Below, in pieces: positions 46,101-52,660 of a stretch of DNA of 62,476 nt. Position 1 is the first letter of the stretch; every line of letters begins with the position of its first letter. This DNA comes from Bacteroidales bacterium (lineage in GTDB: Bacteria; Bacteroidota; Bacteroidia; Bacteroidales; Paludibacteraceae): positions 1-62,476 of the forward strand of contig CAAGHA010000084.1 in NCBI GenBank assembly GCA_900769555.1, given 5' to 3'. The position numbers and the translations under genes are program-made. The notes below the pieces were generated by a model. That model ran no database searches and was not told the origin of the DNA. It saw only the letters and a list, made by a program, of their open reading frames with translations.

Positions 46101-47494
46101 TTGCCATCATAAACATCTCCTTCGCAAATCGGACTAAATTCATTTATTGAAAATAAATCTTTGCTGATAGGTGTATAACAAGAGACATTTATTGTTTTGA
46201 TATCTGCATTAGAATAGACCTTAATCCCTCCAAATTTTCCCATGACAGCATATTGCCTAAAACAATAAACAACATCTTTCTCTATCATTGCTTTTGCCAC
46301 ACATAAATTAGGAGAAGAGGTGTTACTACTACTTAATTCAATCGTTTTTCTTGGGTTCTTTGAGGTATAATATTCCCACCCATAGGAGACTCCATACAAT
46401 GCTTCGTTATGTAAAAGCGAGTTATCAACCGACTCAATCCTATTACCATCAATACTCAACACATCTTCCATCATACAATCCAACTCTGCACCTGGGACAA
46501 ACGTTTGAGAAGATGGACATATATAGTGCATTTCTTCACTATTAAATCCCGGTAAAGAAATAGGAGCAACCGACTGAAATGTAAGTTCATTGCTCTTACA
46601 TTCAAAATTATCGTTTACATAAACCTTATAAATCTTTTTGATTTCTCCTCCTACTTTTTTATTGTCAAACCGAAAATTAACCAACTTTAATGTTGCATCA
46701 TAAGTCCCTAAATCCGTCGGTATCGTAGAATATGCACCCATATTGGCATCATAAATTCTGTACTCAAACTTCTCATTTGGGATACTCACCGGATGACTAA
46801 TCTTGCTACTTAAGATTTTAATCGCCTCATTATTATCTGATAAGCTATTATAAACGCCATAGATTGGAACTAATTCGGTCCCAATATTGGGAGCTACTCC
46901 TTGATCTGTTGTAATTTCTCCAACAATATAATCACAATTATATATCATTACTTGCTTATCAATGACTATCGAACCCTCCTTTAAACCTCTATCCTTTTCA
47001 CTCCCTTCATAATCACAAAAACCTTCTATCTTGAATCGAAAATTAATAGGAACCTTTTGCTCAACAATCTCTTGCCCTAAAAGATCCTTAATACTGATAT
47101 ATGCTTTCTGATCCCATCCATCAATAATAGCAACATAACAATTGTCATCTCCTGACACATTCTCTTTCGTATAGGAATGCTTTCCCCATGAAGCCCTATA
47201 GTTACGATATGCTCCCATAGGTACTTCTTTAAATTCATTAGAAGAACCAATACTATATTCTGTTGTAAAATAGATTGTTACACTATTAATCTCTCTCGAG
47301 TTATAGGTACTTTTCCCATGAAGTTCAAAATTAGTAGCTGTAATTTCAACCAATTCATCCAATTGGTAGATTTGCTCTTTAATTGTAAACCCGGGATAAT
47401 GATTCTCTTTCAATTTGAAAAATAACTCCTCTGAATAAGAATAAGAAGTTATAACAAACAAAAAAACAAATAGAGTTAAAATTTTCTTTTTCAT
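37133..47494 (-). CDS. Giant (3453-residue) repetitive surface protein with T9SS sorting domain
   Basis: A signal peptide (1-21) is followed by a very long series of beta-sandwich-like modules of about 100-130 residues. A recurring motif GG-G--YYQWQYS-D marks many of them: near residues 705, 1110, 1615, 1733, 2268, 2385, 2588 and 2961 (for example GGSGEYYYQWS, GGNGSKNFEWQYSYDG, GGTGVYHYQWQY). This resembles SprB-type and Ig-like repeats of gliding adhesins. The C-terminus (about 3385-3453, VYPTLFDDWIEINYL...GNYLLEIEGRRFKVIKK) is a type-A T9SS sorting domain. The frame is uninterrupted over 10.4 kb. It follows the lipoprotein gene by 6 bp. The role is probably that of a surface adhesin; the partner is unknown. 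Confidence 0.88.
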   Translation of the reverse strand: MKKKILTLFVFLFVITSYSYSEELFFKLKENHYPGFTIKEQIYQLDELVEITATNFELHGKSTYNSREINSVTIYFTTEYSIGSSNEFKEVPMGAYRNYRASWGKHSYTKENVSGDDNCYVAIIDGWDQKAYISIKDLLGQEIVEQKVPINFRFKIEGFCDYEGSEKDRGLKEGSIVIDKQVMIYNCDYIVGEITTDQGVAPNIGTELVPIYGVYNSLSDNNEAIKILSSKISHPVSIPNEKFEYRIYDANMGAYSTIPTDLGTYDATLKLVNFRFDNKKVGGEIKKIYKVYVNDNFECKSNELTFQSVAPISLPGFNSEEMHYICPSSQTFVPGAELDCMMEDVLSIDGNRIESVDNSLLHNEALYGVSYGWEYYTSKNPRKTIELSSSNTSSPNLCVAKAMIEKDVVYCFRQYAVMGKFGGIKVYSNADIKTINVSCYTPISKDLFSINEFSPICEGDVYDGNLKLQFYPKNSEVYSSVLKDKKNQFDYSVESNIVGLNGQYTATDLIIPFYEELQDSKHISLVIKDGCNNSIQFDKSLTVNLKPELSKEDISVVGASITNATIGLSDDLKISSQGNFTLFIEDNEPNVRYYIYYLTDQKDSDGLYIWDEGKPIGSNGHLISSTIKDKKWYKENIERGIKIVKVDNKNTTYCESVPIYLSISYKENLYNNIISFAQNILNGQDSVQYLCRSDKSPHIVGSEVLGGYGLEGTYSYQWQYSVDNQTWMNMLTSDGKFVVTESLDEGVWNMPTHTTYYIRRKSISHIDINDTESYITGISNVLKVKPRSTPIFSVQVNSEEKESLNVCYESTLDFDIRLENKQELEQQGIYDMHPFYFYVSKTNDTTEISHHELSNFYVTDTIIVKAYIEDCGEKIYSQNSILVKPYSNLLKDLSVVYGDCMVRGENVSIHINSPKFKESDYGFVFLSDNLNQIDTVRGISCNKIKLPQNGSKSYSVFVLSDRGCKQEKEFRIDNSEMDNSLSHSKLVVEVQNSQGTKIEGDTFFVCASSPLTIADEIVPEENPEITYVWNVNNGANINKNYSSLISTGTHFNIPQQLYRVVRISSDLNNCRRVSDTVYVKTLGEIDYVEVSLSEEKICFGEGVDLNVKAAGGSGEYYYQWSLSGIPILGLDSTNNNLHLPSVDTAGMQEIKVRISDKNCIYSTAYQVEESRYLEVEDNLSFTLSSTPAFIEESDLLGGKRKEVLLNFHPINSSNELRLGDSLLVAGVPTIFDGTLNVQLESSDFINNLASLAVTRFGSSNKRCISHNTVAIPLSEGFDGMPMIESNLSGLLPTTTCGGEEIILSLTALPLYNNQPLVMKNVSYTWYRGNQQNQWANIGTGENITIEANTGTIDRYYAKLTYEIEGRKVSVSSNVFEVTGKSLLHVGDILFVDGSEKTIHYVCKGLDGELTMKLGTTIDDAASYQWYQMVAGSNEWQEVIVEGATVGTTSNECTIDLSNYHSSTMFRLGVTDKCSGKEFYSENNIWLKFNEGVTFSSEDIMVSNSLIYNDIKGLSAVRLVVRNDYNSTYYWTKDAELKEGWIEGNPVEIEGPFIGENTIYGYKQSKGKGNCLSDTVEFRFKSYAQLVADPLFVNNQTPVCKSDETPFTFSLNSIVGGDGLYEVEWYYKSDNMGGFVMLDTLNIDTTLFRYEGSALNYGALGATAQIRFSHLAASTEFFAMVKSVGDYKGSSYLSNTLRKEVFEPLQDNGIDIWGEMELCYGDEIGVIKGHPVSGGSGEYNFQWQANLLNSENEYEGWKNITMAESQNFNVRYPMYSSGKIRRLVSDKNCRTVLTPKQEVIVRVNEEVKILSDDIGYTSYVANGASANMWGKTQNVDYVWYDENNIPCDTTRWTENFITPSIMNSPTIYYVALLAKNGCLSSNRDTLLISTYMVDGGHLTFDNYDHSASNYWICSGSQAGKISCDGIEDSLNGHTYEWYYRVNDSDESNKSLGVYTFDIDLDKCNLQHTLFTNSSTGGTLEKKISFYRMTRFDVNNNGVIEKRLISSDTVSLYIVPTLSLVESKMWEGESLAGKLQVEGGNNFCYGESAKVKIQISDSLYKFWETGYYGPKQYDKYSAHYSTWVEYLPSNKLSQGGWIVDEKSRLENDAIGVWLLADLSTNYYVQFAFSDGCSTSYSDYVRVALSNKVADFSEITMFAITPEGEKIIDGFEYGDSLVVRYGDLLYDCYWFGNSTLTDTLSKGGYSFGTIISEETPSELYLARFDSEKGCMSQKIQIPLPIYSKSLGGKLAYIGENLICKSDSFNEILNKMPASGMMISPSFGVEREFQYQWQVATDGEGKIWKDIPSANNLNLSKEKLNSITTENVVCYMFRRKAINESGRVCFSDTVTLRFFDDFVPGVISSSSPKNAFCATDSFPRLSSTSPEGGVCGVDGLGYQYKWQYSFDGKEFMDLQDYTRYGGVIDLNLLLRTQTALAIDFSTTHNLFFKAIYRDGNNGCGEVQSNVIKIKIWEQPNAPKIYQDNKSCDANEVLVRVQNEGGDYTHSWYMLDKEGNMRWASVVADSMEIKRISDIVEVTSYGVRAESNISGCPSPITYFDVDSLPKLTQETISGPAYPLCYNSDLKIEGGVVSGGNGSKNFEWQYSYDGLLFETSSFDKDLEIEKQKTNVYYRRIVNDLCSSDTSNIVYVKVKPMIELIDKELFLLSDYKCKNRNFNISIAQADFDSIMEKYQANDHNRVSIEIFEEGNFKGSFKESKYSITMDGFEADSKKFEAVLVVVDSMNNRCESEPLAIIAHTALPLDESRNTISCHETTPCNHNIVFIEGDFPSVSDDGEHIEFSWFCSSDNQSWRQILLQNKKDIYLQVEDTMFVKRRVTNGCDTLWSNSLSFIAKPVETIDYVKELSLEVITQLTDDSDSVILYARNKEIATGYEFMGDGELPIMVYGSQTLPYTSTLYKDSLLKIQKIGDCYSDYRITPLRGGRIHSDRSIEICKGVTVPSFVVTDVEGGTGVYHYQWQYRNEYFSKPEYVNIEGATTKEYKPDPIEVKTWYRRVTYSGEYLLYSNEVLVTLVEEPTVGKIITQQDSSYFSERGLKLSEYFAEKTSDSEIILLATIKDAYNAYWQVSDDNENWEKISLPIQINGDTILSIQIQDSFDVRYYRLVAENLCGTTYSEGFKLLTLNDVPMILDEQIQIIQNALCVGDECQLRIGDYLSYSGLPTCSGAYSYRLNGYDDIYLHLKKYSEGELIKPVGDFVITLKNISRPIELQIERVSEKTGLSSVKTYLLDFELFKADFEFSVLTQNNDIRYHATTDNVEIEQGALVQFFNTTEKKLQSIGWLLIDSKDYDDFGDVDLSAKGLYSYKENPLSYFYTGGRYTVKMYAVSENGCRDTVESSALYIPWESVRNAKTGVGFISDDYCEGNFDNDMSFDMQVYPTLFDDWIEINYLNREFEYRVYNLLGQTLLQGKGYSSTLLKVDYLLPGNYLLEIEGRRFKVIKK

Positions 47495-47500
47495 ATACTA

Positions 47501-48592
47501 TCAAATTTTGAATTCATACTTCTGCCATTGACACCACAACCCCCATCTATCCATACATCGAAAATAGACGGTATGAGCTCCTTTTGTTTGGAACACATGA
47601 TTGATAGATGAAAGTACGGTAGGCTGAATCCGAACTCCACCTCTCATAACCAATAATTCATACTCCCCATAATAGCCAACATTGGCTACAATCCCATCGC
47701 TACGGAGAAAGCCGGCATCTTTTGATAAATAGATGGAATCATATCCTCCAAATTCAGAAATTTCATTAGGCGATTTTTCCACTTTATAAGGATCTATCCA
47801 AAATTCATATTTTATAATGTCATCTCCGTTGGGGTCTTTCCCTACTATCGAAAGTGTCTTAGACAATGAATCAACTTGAATATTATCCGAAACAACTAAA
47901 CCCGGAGTGGGAGGCAAATTGTAGTGAATATTTAGAAGAATGTTTACAAAACCAATCTTACCTAACTTATTTGATACTTGCAACTCAACTCTCGTCTCAA
48001 TCAAAGTGGTCTCTGACGATCTTTGAGGAGCTTGAGTTTCCGGAACAATCAATCCTATCGGACTATTAACGTTAAATTCTCGAAATGTATAATGAATGTA
48101 ATTTTCATAAAACTGTTGGGCACTTTGAGTGTTCTCTGAAATAATAATTTGCTGATTTTCTTTGTCAACAACAAAAGATAAATTATCGCCAAATTGTAAA
48201 CTTCTACCCTCTTGCTGTAGAAATAAATGTCCTAAGTCACTCAATGTCCCAACAGTATTATTCTCTAAATTCCAATAAGAAGAGAAATTAGTGGAAAAAC
48301 CCGACCAATAATAACCATCCAAACGATTGTTGTAAATTGGAACTATATGGTAAGAAACCTCTCCTACATCACCATATTTATCCTCTAATACATAATCAAT
48401 TGCAACCGATTCACCCCACTGCAAATCAACCGTAATATAACGTTTCCCCTCTTTTGTGGTATCTGAATCTGATTGCAAATGAATAATAGGTTCATCACAA
48501 TGTTCATAAAAATAATCATCCCGTGTATCGCAAGACAAAACACAATACATGAATAGAAAGACACATAGTGCCTTCTTAAAATCTTTTTTCAT
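47501..48592 (-). CDS. Surface-type lipoprotein of the giant-protein operon
   Basis: This 363-residue protein has a signal peptide and lipobox at Cys21 (VLSC) followed by DTRDD, an acidic start that may direct it to the cell surface. The N-terminal half is beta-rich. The C-terminal part (about 235-363) has VVGKDPNGDDIIKYEFWIDP-like text recalling PKD or cadherin-type domains, ending with VYFRCMDRWGLWCQWQKYEF. I know no family match. Its tight placement between the barrel gene (3-bp gap) and the giant gene (6-bp gap) suggests it anchors or presents the giant protein. Confidence 0.75.
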   Translation of the reverse strand: MKKDFKKALCVFLFMYCVLSCDTRDDYFYEHCDEPIIHLQSDSDTTKEGKRYITVDLQWGESVAIDYVLEDKYGDVGEVSYHIVPIYNNRLDGYYWSGFSTNFSSYWNLENNTVGTLSDLGHLFLQQEGRSLQFGDNLSFVVDKENQQIIISENTQSAQQFYENYIHYTFREFNVNSPIGLIVPETQAPQRSSETTLIETRVELQVSNKLGKIGFVNILLNIHYNLPPTPGLVVSDNIQVDSLSKTLSIVGKDPNGDDIIKYEFWIDPYKVEKSPNEISEFGGYDSIYLSKDAGFLRSDGIVANVGYYGEYELLVMRGGVRIQPTVLSSINHVFQTKGAHTVYFRCMDRWGLWCQWQKYEFKI

Positions 48593-48595
48593 AAT

Positions 48596-49126
48596 TTATT
48601 TACTAAAATTGTACTTTACACCCACTGTAAATAGTGGTTTAAGATATTGATCATCATTCCCAAACAAAAGGTATTGCTGTGCACGTAAGGTTAATGAGAG
48701 AAAATGCCATGGAACAAACTCTAAACCACAGCCTGCATTAACTCCCCCAACTATCCCCTTCACTTCATCGTCCACAAAATCATTTTTCCAAATATCATAC
48801 CCTACAGAGCCTGCCAACGACAAGTTTACATATAACCACGTCAACGGACTCCACACAGAGTACTCAACTCCAGGAGATAATAATGCTACACCTACAAAAT
48901 TTGATGTGCCAAATTTTGCTCTTTCATGATCCACTTCTACATTCAAGGATAATTTTGAATTGAAATGATAATTGTAGGTTAAACCTACTGCAAACAAATT
49001 TTTTGTTCCGATTCCTCCCCTCACTCCAAATGAGTTTATCCCTTTCACATGATTTAACTGTGCCTCTACAACACAGACGGAATAATGGAAACAAAACAAA
49101 ACAAGAATCCATCTGAGACTTTTCAT
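48596..49126 (-). CDS. Outer-membrane beta-barrel, TraO-like
   Basis: This protein of 176 residues from Met at 49126 has a signal peptide (MKSLRWILVLF...VVEAQ), then eight amphipathic strands ending in Phe (GVKYNFSK), as in small outer-membrane barrels. Length and strand pattern recall TraO of Bacteroides conjugative elements: an early GIGTKNLFAVGLTYNY, the glycine-rich VNLSLAGSVGYDIW and the closing LTLRAQQYLLFGNDD. I base this on remembered family features, not alignment. A frame extends to 49162, but the inner Met gives the better signal peptide. It heads the operon with the giant protein. Confidence 0.65.
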   Translation of the reverse strand: MKSLRWILVLFCFHYSVCVVEAQLNHVKGINSFGVRGGIGTKNLFAVGLTYNYHFNSKLSLNVEVDHERAKFGTSNFVGVALLSPGVEYSVWSPLTWLYVNLSLAGSVGYDIWKNDFVDDEVKGIVGGVNAGCGLEFVPWHFLSLTLRAQQYLLFGNDDQYLKPLFTVGVKYNFSK

Positions 49127-49184
49127 ATTATTTAGACTTAAAAAAACCAAATTCGACCTCAAAATTCAGCCGAAACAACGAACA

Positions 49185-49214
49185 CAAAGGTAATACAATT
49201 TTTCTAATCCCAAA
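49185..49214 (-). promoter_or_regulatory. Promoter of the barrel-lipoprotein-giant operon
   Basis: On the minus strand TTTG (49211-49214) precedes TACCTTTG (49185-49192) by 18 bp. The barrel gene starts about 58 bp downstream. Confidence 0.65.
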
Positions 49215-49346
49215 ATAGTTACCAACATTTTTATGGTAAAATTTATCTTTTAAATTTTTTTGCGAATAAATAAAGTATCTCCTTGAAGGTTATCGATTTT
49301 GTATTTCGTCTTTGATAGTACAAGCTGTTTTTCGGTCTATATAAAA

Positions 49347-49385
49347 AATTAACCATCCGAAACAAGACTTTCGGATGGCTAATTT
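49347..49385 (-). terminator. Terminator of korAB
   Basis: The arms around CCATCCGAAA (49353-49362) and TTTCGGATGG (49369-49378) extend into A/T pairs, giving a stem of about 16 bp with one mismatch. A T-run follows on the minus strand. Confidence 0.85.
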
Positions 49386-49406
49386 TTACAAACACTTAAA
49401 GCGTTT

Positions 49407-50411
49407 TTACTTTACTTCCCATGTGTCATTTGTCATTAATAACTCTTGGAAACTATGGTATTTCTTTTTACTCTTAACATCCTCGATTTGCTCTACAACC
49501 GCATCGTCATAAGTTGGAGCCTCCACATCACGAATAACACCCAATGCAATTGGGAAATCCGGACCTTCCATCAATGCTAACTTCAATTGCAAAGTTGTAT
49601 CTTCGCAATGAGCATCATGTACCAACAAATCCTTTTCAGTAATACCATTTTCGCCCAATTTAACCACCTTGATATTAAACCCATCTTGCATTAAACCGAA
49701 CTCATTATTCTCACCAAAAATCATTGGTTTTCCATGCTCTAAATAAATAGCATTTTTCTTGCGACCTTCAGCAGAATAAACACTCTCGTGTGTACCATCA
49801 TTGAAGATAACACAATTCTGCAAAATCTCACAAACAGAAGCACCCTTATGCGCATGAGCCGCTTTAAGCACCTCTACTGTACCGGGAGCATCAGTTGCCA
49901 CTGCACGAGCAAAGAAATGTCCTCTTGCACCAAAACATAATTCAGCCGGACGGAATGGTTCCTCAACAGTTCCGTATGGAGAAGATTTACTTACAAAACC
50001 TCTTTCAGAAGTTGGAGAATATTGTCCTTTTGTCAAACCATAAATACGGTTATTCAAAAGAATCATATTCAAATTGATGTTACGACGATTTGCATGAATA
50101 AAATGGTTACCACCAATTGCTAAACCATCGCCGTCACCAGACACTTGCCAAACAGACAAATCTGGGTTAGCCACTTTACAACCGGTTGCAATTGCTGCTG
50201 CACGTCCATGAATTGTATTCATTCCATAAGTAGCCATATAGTGAGGCAAACGGCTTGAGCAACCAATACCGGAAATCACTGCTACATTATGTGGAGCTAC
50301 CCCAATCTCTGCCATTGCTTTATGCAAAGAAGCCAAAAAGAAGTGGTCACCACAACCAGGACACCAACGTGGTTGTCCTTTCTTATAATCTTTTGCTGTA
50401 TATTCGCTCAT
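49407..50411 (-). CDS. korB: 2-oxoacid:ferredoxin oxidoreductase, beta subunit
   Basis: This 334-residue thiamine-diphosphate subunit has WCPGCGDHFFLASL at the N-terminus. The TPP motif VSGDGDGLAIGGNHFIHANRRNINLN is followed by LNNRIYGLTKGQYSPTS. With KorA it converts 2-oxoglutarate (or a related oxoacid) and CoA to acyl-CoA, CO2 and reduced ferredoxin. Substrate choice cannot be settled from sequence. It follows korA by 20 bp. Confidence 0.93.
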   Translation of the reverse strand: MSEYTAKDYKKGQPRWCPGCGDHFFLASLHKAMAEIGVAPHNVAVISGIGCSSRLPHYMATYGMNTIHGRAAAIATGCKVANPDLSVWQVSGDGDGLAIGGNHFIHANRRNINLNMILLNNRIYGLTKGQYSPTSERGFVSKSSPYGTVEEPFRPAELCFGARGHFFARAVATDAPGTVEVLKAAHAHKGASVCEILQNCVIFNDGTHESVYSAEGRKKNAIYLEHGKPMIFGENNEFGLMQDGFNIKVVKLGENGITEKDLLVHDAHCEDTTLQLKLALMEGPDFPIALGVIRDVEAPTYDDAVVEQIEDVKSKKKYHSFQELLMTNDTWEVK

Positions 50412-50431
50412 TGTTTCTCTATTTTCCGTTA

Positions 50432-52270
50432 TTACTTATTATAAATTTCCATAAAAGCGTTTTCCAAATCTGCTACTGCAAATGGTTGACCTTTCACCTC
50501 GTTAAATTGGTATGGAGCAAAATTATCCACCTTCATTCGAAGCCAGCCTGCAAACTGACCAAGGTTTTGCTCTGCAACCACCACTTTCTTGTACTTCTTA
50601 AGTACAGTTTCGGTATTTTTAGGCAATGGATTAACATATTTAAAGTGTGCAAAAGCCACTTTCTTTCCATTCTTTCTCATACGATCCATCGTAGCACGCA
50701 AATGACCATACGTTCCACCAAATCCAACTATCAACAATTCTGCATCGTCAGCATCTCCTAAAACTTCTAAATCCGGAACCGGAATCTTATCAATCTTTTC
50801 TTGACGCAAACGAGTCATTAAATCATGGTTATCAGGATCGGTGGAAATTGCTCCGGTCTTGTTATCTTTTTCCAAACCTCCTAAGATGTGAGTAAATCCT
50901 TCTGTTCCTGGGATAGCCCAATAACGAGAACCTACTTCATTCCTTTGGTATGGTGTCCATGTCTCTCTCATTTCAGGAGTTACATAAGGAGGATTAATTG
51001 CAGGATAATCAGCCAAATTAGGCAACTTCCAGGCACTTGAACCATTCGCAACAAAAGCATCTGTCATCAAAACAACCGGAGTCATATGCTCCAAAGCAAT
51101 CTTACAAGCCATATATGCTGCATCAAAACAATCGGTTGGAGAAGAGGCAGCTATCACCGGCATAGGAGATTCACCATTTCTTCCAAACAATGCTTGCAAC
51201 AAGTCGGTTTGTTCTGATTTGGTTGGAAGTCCGGTTGCAGGACCACCACGCTGAACATTAAGTACAACCAAAGGAAGTTCCATGATAACTGCCAAGTTCA
51301 TCGCTTCCGACTTCAAACAAATACCCGGCCCAGATGTAGAGGTACATGCCAATGCTCCTGCAAAGGATGCTCCCAACGCAGACGCACAACCTGCAATCTC
51401 ATCTTCACACTGAACTGTTACTACTCCCAAAGATTTATGTTTTGCCAACTCATGTAAAACATCCGTTGCCGGAGTAATTGGGTATGAGCCTAAATATAAT
51501 TTCAATCCTGCCTTTTCTGCAGCAGCAATCAAACCATAAGAAGTTGCCTTGTTTCCGTTGATATCCATAAAGATACCTTTATCTTTTACACCCTTCGTTT
51601 CAACTGTATATGTATGAGAGACAGAAGAATGTGTATTATGACCATAGTCATAACCGGCTTGAATCACCTTGATATTTGATTCTGCAATCGCAGGTTTCTT
51701 AGCAAATTTCTCTCTTAGCATATTAGCTGCTATCGATAAATCTCGATTAAACAACCAACATACCAATCCAAGAGCAAACATATTTCTGCATTTCAAGATG
51801 GCTTTAGGATCCATTCCGGAATCTGCTAAACAATCCTTTACCATTTGAGTAATTGGTGCAGCTATAACATCATTCTTAATTCCCATCTCTGCAAAAGGAT
51901 CTTCAGTCTCGAAATTAGCCTTCTTCAAATCTGCCTCTTTGAATGAATCTGTATCGACAATTATTGAAGCTGTAGGTTTACAAAATTTGTACTGAGTTTT
52001 TAATGCTGCAGGATTCATCGCTACCAAAACGTCACATTTGTCTCCCGGTGTAAATACTTTCTCTGCACCGATATGAACTTGAAATCCGGAAACTCCGGTT
52101 AACGACCCCTGCGGAGCACGAATATCTGCAGGATAATCAGGGAATGTACAAATATCATTACCCACTGTTGCGGATATAGTGGAAAAAATGTTTCCGGCCA
52201 ATTGCATTCCGTCTCCAGAATCTCCCGAAAATCGAACCACTACTTGATCCAAATCTTCAACTTTTGCCAT
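50432..52270 (-). CDS. korA: 2-oxoacid:ferredoxin oxidoreductase, fused gamma-alpha subunit
   Basis: This 612-residue protein fuses an N-terminal gamma-type domain (about 1-190, with VVRFSGDSGDGMQLAGNIFS and ADIRAPQGSLTGVSGFQVHIG) to an alpha-type pyrimidine-binding domain (about 215-612, LGSYPITPATDVLHELAKH, QCEDEIAGCASALGASFAGA, TSTSGPGICLKSEAMNLA). It is the usual Bacteroidetes arrangement. It is the first gene of the korA-korB operon, with a good promoter just upstream. Confidence 0.93.
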   Translation of the reverse strand: MAKVEDLDQVVVRFSGDSGDGMQLAGNIFSTISATVGNDICTFPDYPADIRAPQGSLTGVSGFQVHIGAEKVFTPGDKCDVLVAMNPAALKTQYKFCKPTASIIVDTDSFKEADLKKANFETEDPFAEMGIKNDVIAAPITQMVKDCLADSGMDPKAILKCRNMFALGLVCWLFNRDLSIAANMLREKFAKKPAIAESNIKVIQAGYDYGHNTHSSVSHTYTVETKGVKDKGIFMDINGNKATSYGLIAAAEKAGLKLYLGSYPITPATDVLHELAKHKSLGVVTVQCEDEIAGCASALGASFAGALACTSTSGPGICLKSEAMNLAVIMELPLVVLNVQRGGPATGLPTKSEQTDLLQALFGRNGESPMPVIAASSPTDCFDAAYMACKIALEHMTPVVLMTDAFVANGSSAWKLPNLADYPAINPPYVTPEMRETWTPYQRNEVGSRYWAIPGTEGFTHILGGLEKDNKTGAISTDPDNHDLMTRLRQEKIDKIPVPDLEVLGDADDAELLIVGFGGTYGHLRATMDRMRKNGKKVAFAHFKYVNPLPKNTETVLKKYKKVVVAEQNLGQFAGWLRMKVDNFAPYQFNEVKGQPFAVADLENAFMEIYNK

Positions 52271-52313
52271 AATTAATGTCCTCTTGTTTTTTTATTCGTT
52301 TTTCTATGATTGA

Positions 52314-52345
52314 CAAAAATAGTAAATCACGGCATAATAAACAAA
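52314..52345 (-). promoter_or_regulatory. Promoter of korAB
   Basis: On the minus strand TTTG (52342-52345) precedes TATTTTTG (52314-52321) by 20 bp, 43 bp before korA. Confidence 0.68.
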
Positions 52346-52419
52346 TATAATTTAATATTTAGGAATATTTTGACGCATTTTGATTGTTTTTCTGTATAAT
52401 TATGCATATTTTACCGGCA

Positions 52420-52606
52420 GTAAGTTCCATAAATTAGGTCGAGATGATTTTGACGAACACTTGAGTTCGATTGTTTCTATTTATAAAGAAGCGATCGGGC
52501 ATCGTAACTGAATAAATATAAGCAATATAGTGCAAATGCTTTAAAAGCATCCGAAATAGAATTTTTTAGATTTAAAAACAAAAACGGTAATTTATAGAAG
52601 TTACCT
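52420..52606. mobile_element. MITE-like element family B, copy 2
   Basis: The left end is TAAGTTCCATAAATTAGG and the right end GGTAATTTATAGAAGTTACC, imperfect inverted repeats. The interior carries GAGATGATTTTGA and AAAAGCATCCGAAATAGAA, as in copies 1, 3 and 4. With the kor promoter it accounts for most of the 390-bp gap 52271-52660; no gene is seen there. Confidence 0.85.
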
Positions 52607-52660
52607 AGAATTTTTACGCTTAAAATTCATCAAACTTACATCGTGTCACATCACTAATTA

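Noticed and set aside
50255..50761. 168-codon plus-strand open frame across the korA-korB junction.
   Set aside because: Both korA and korB on the minus strand are unmistakable; the frame has no recognisable protein features.
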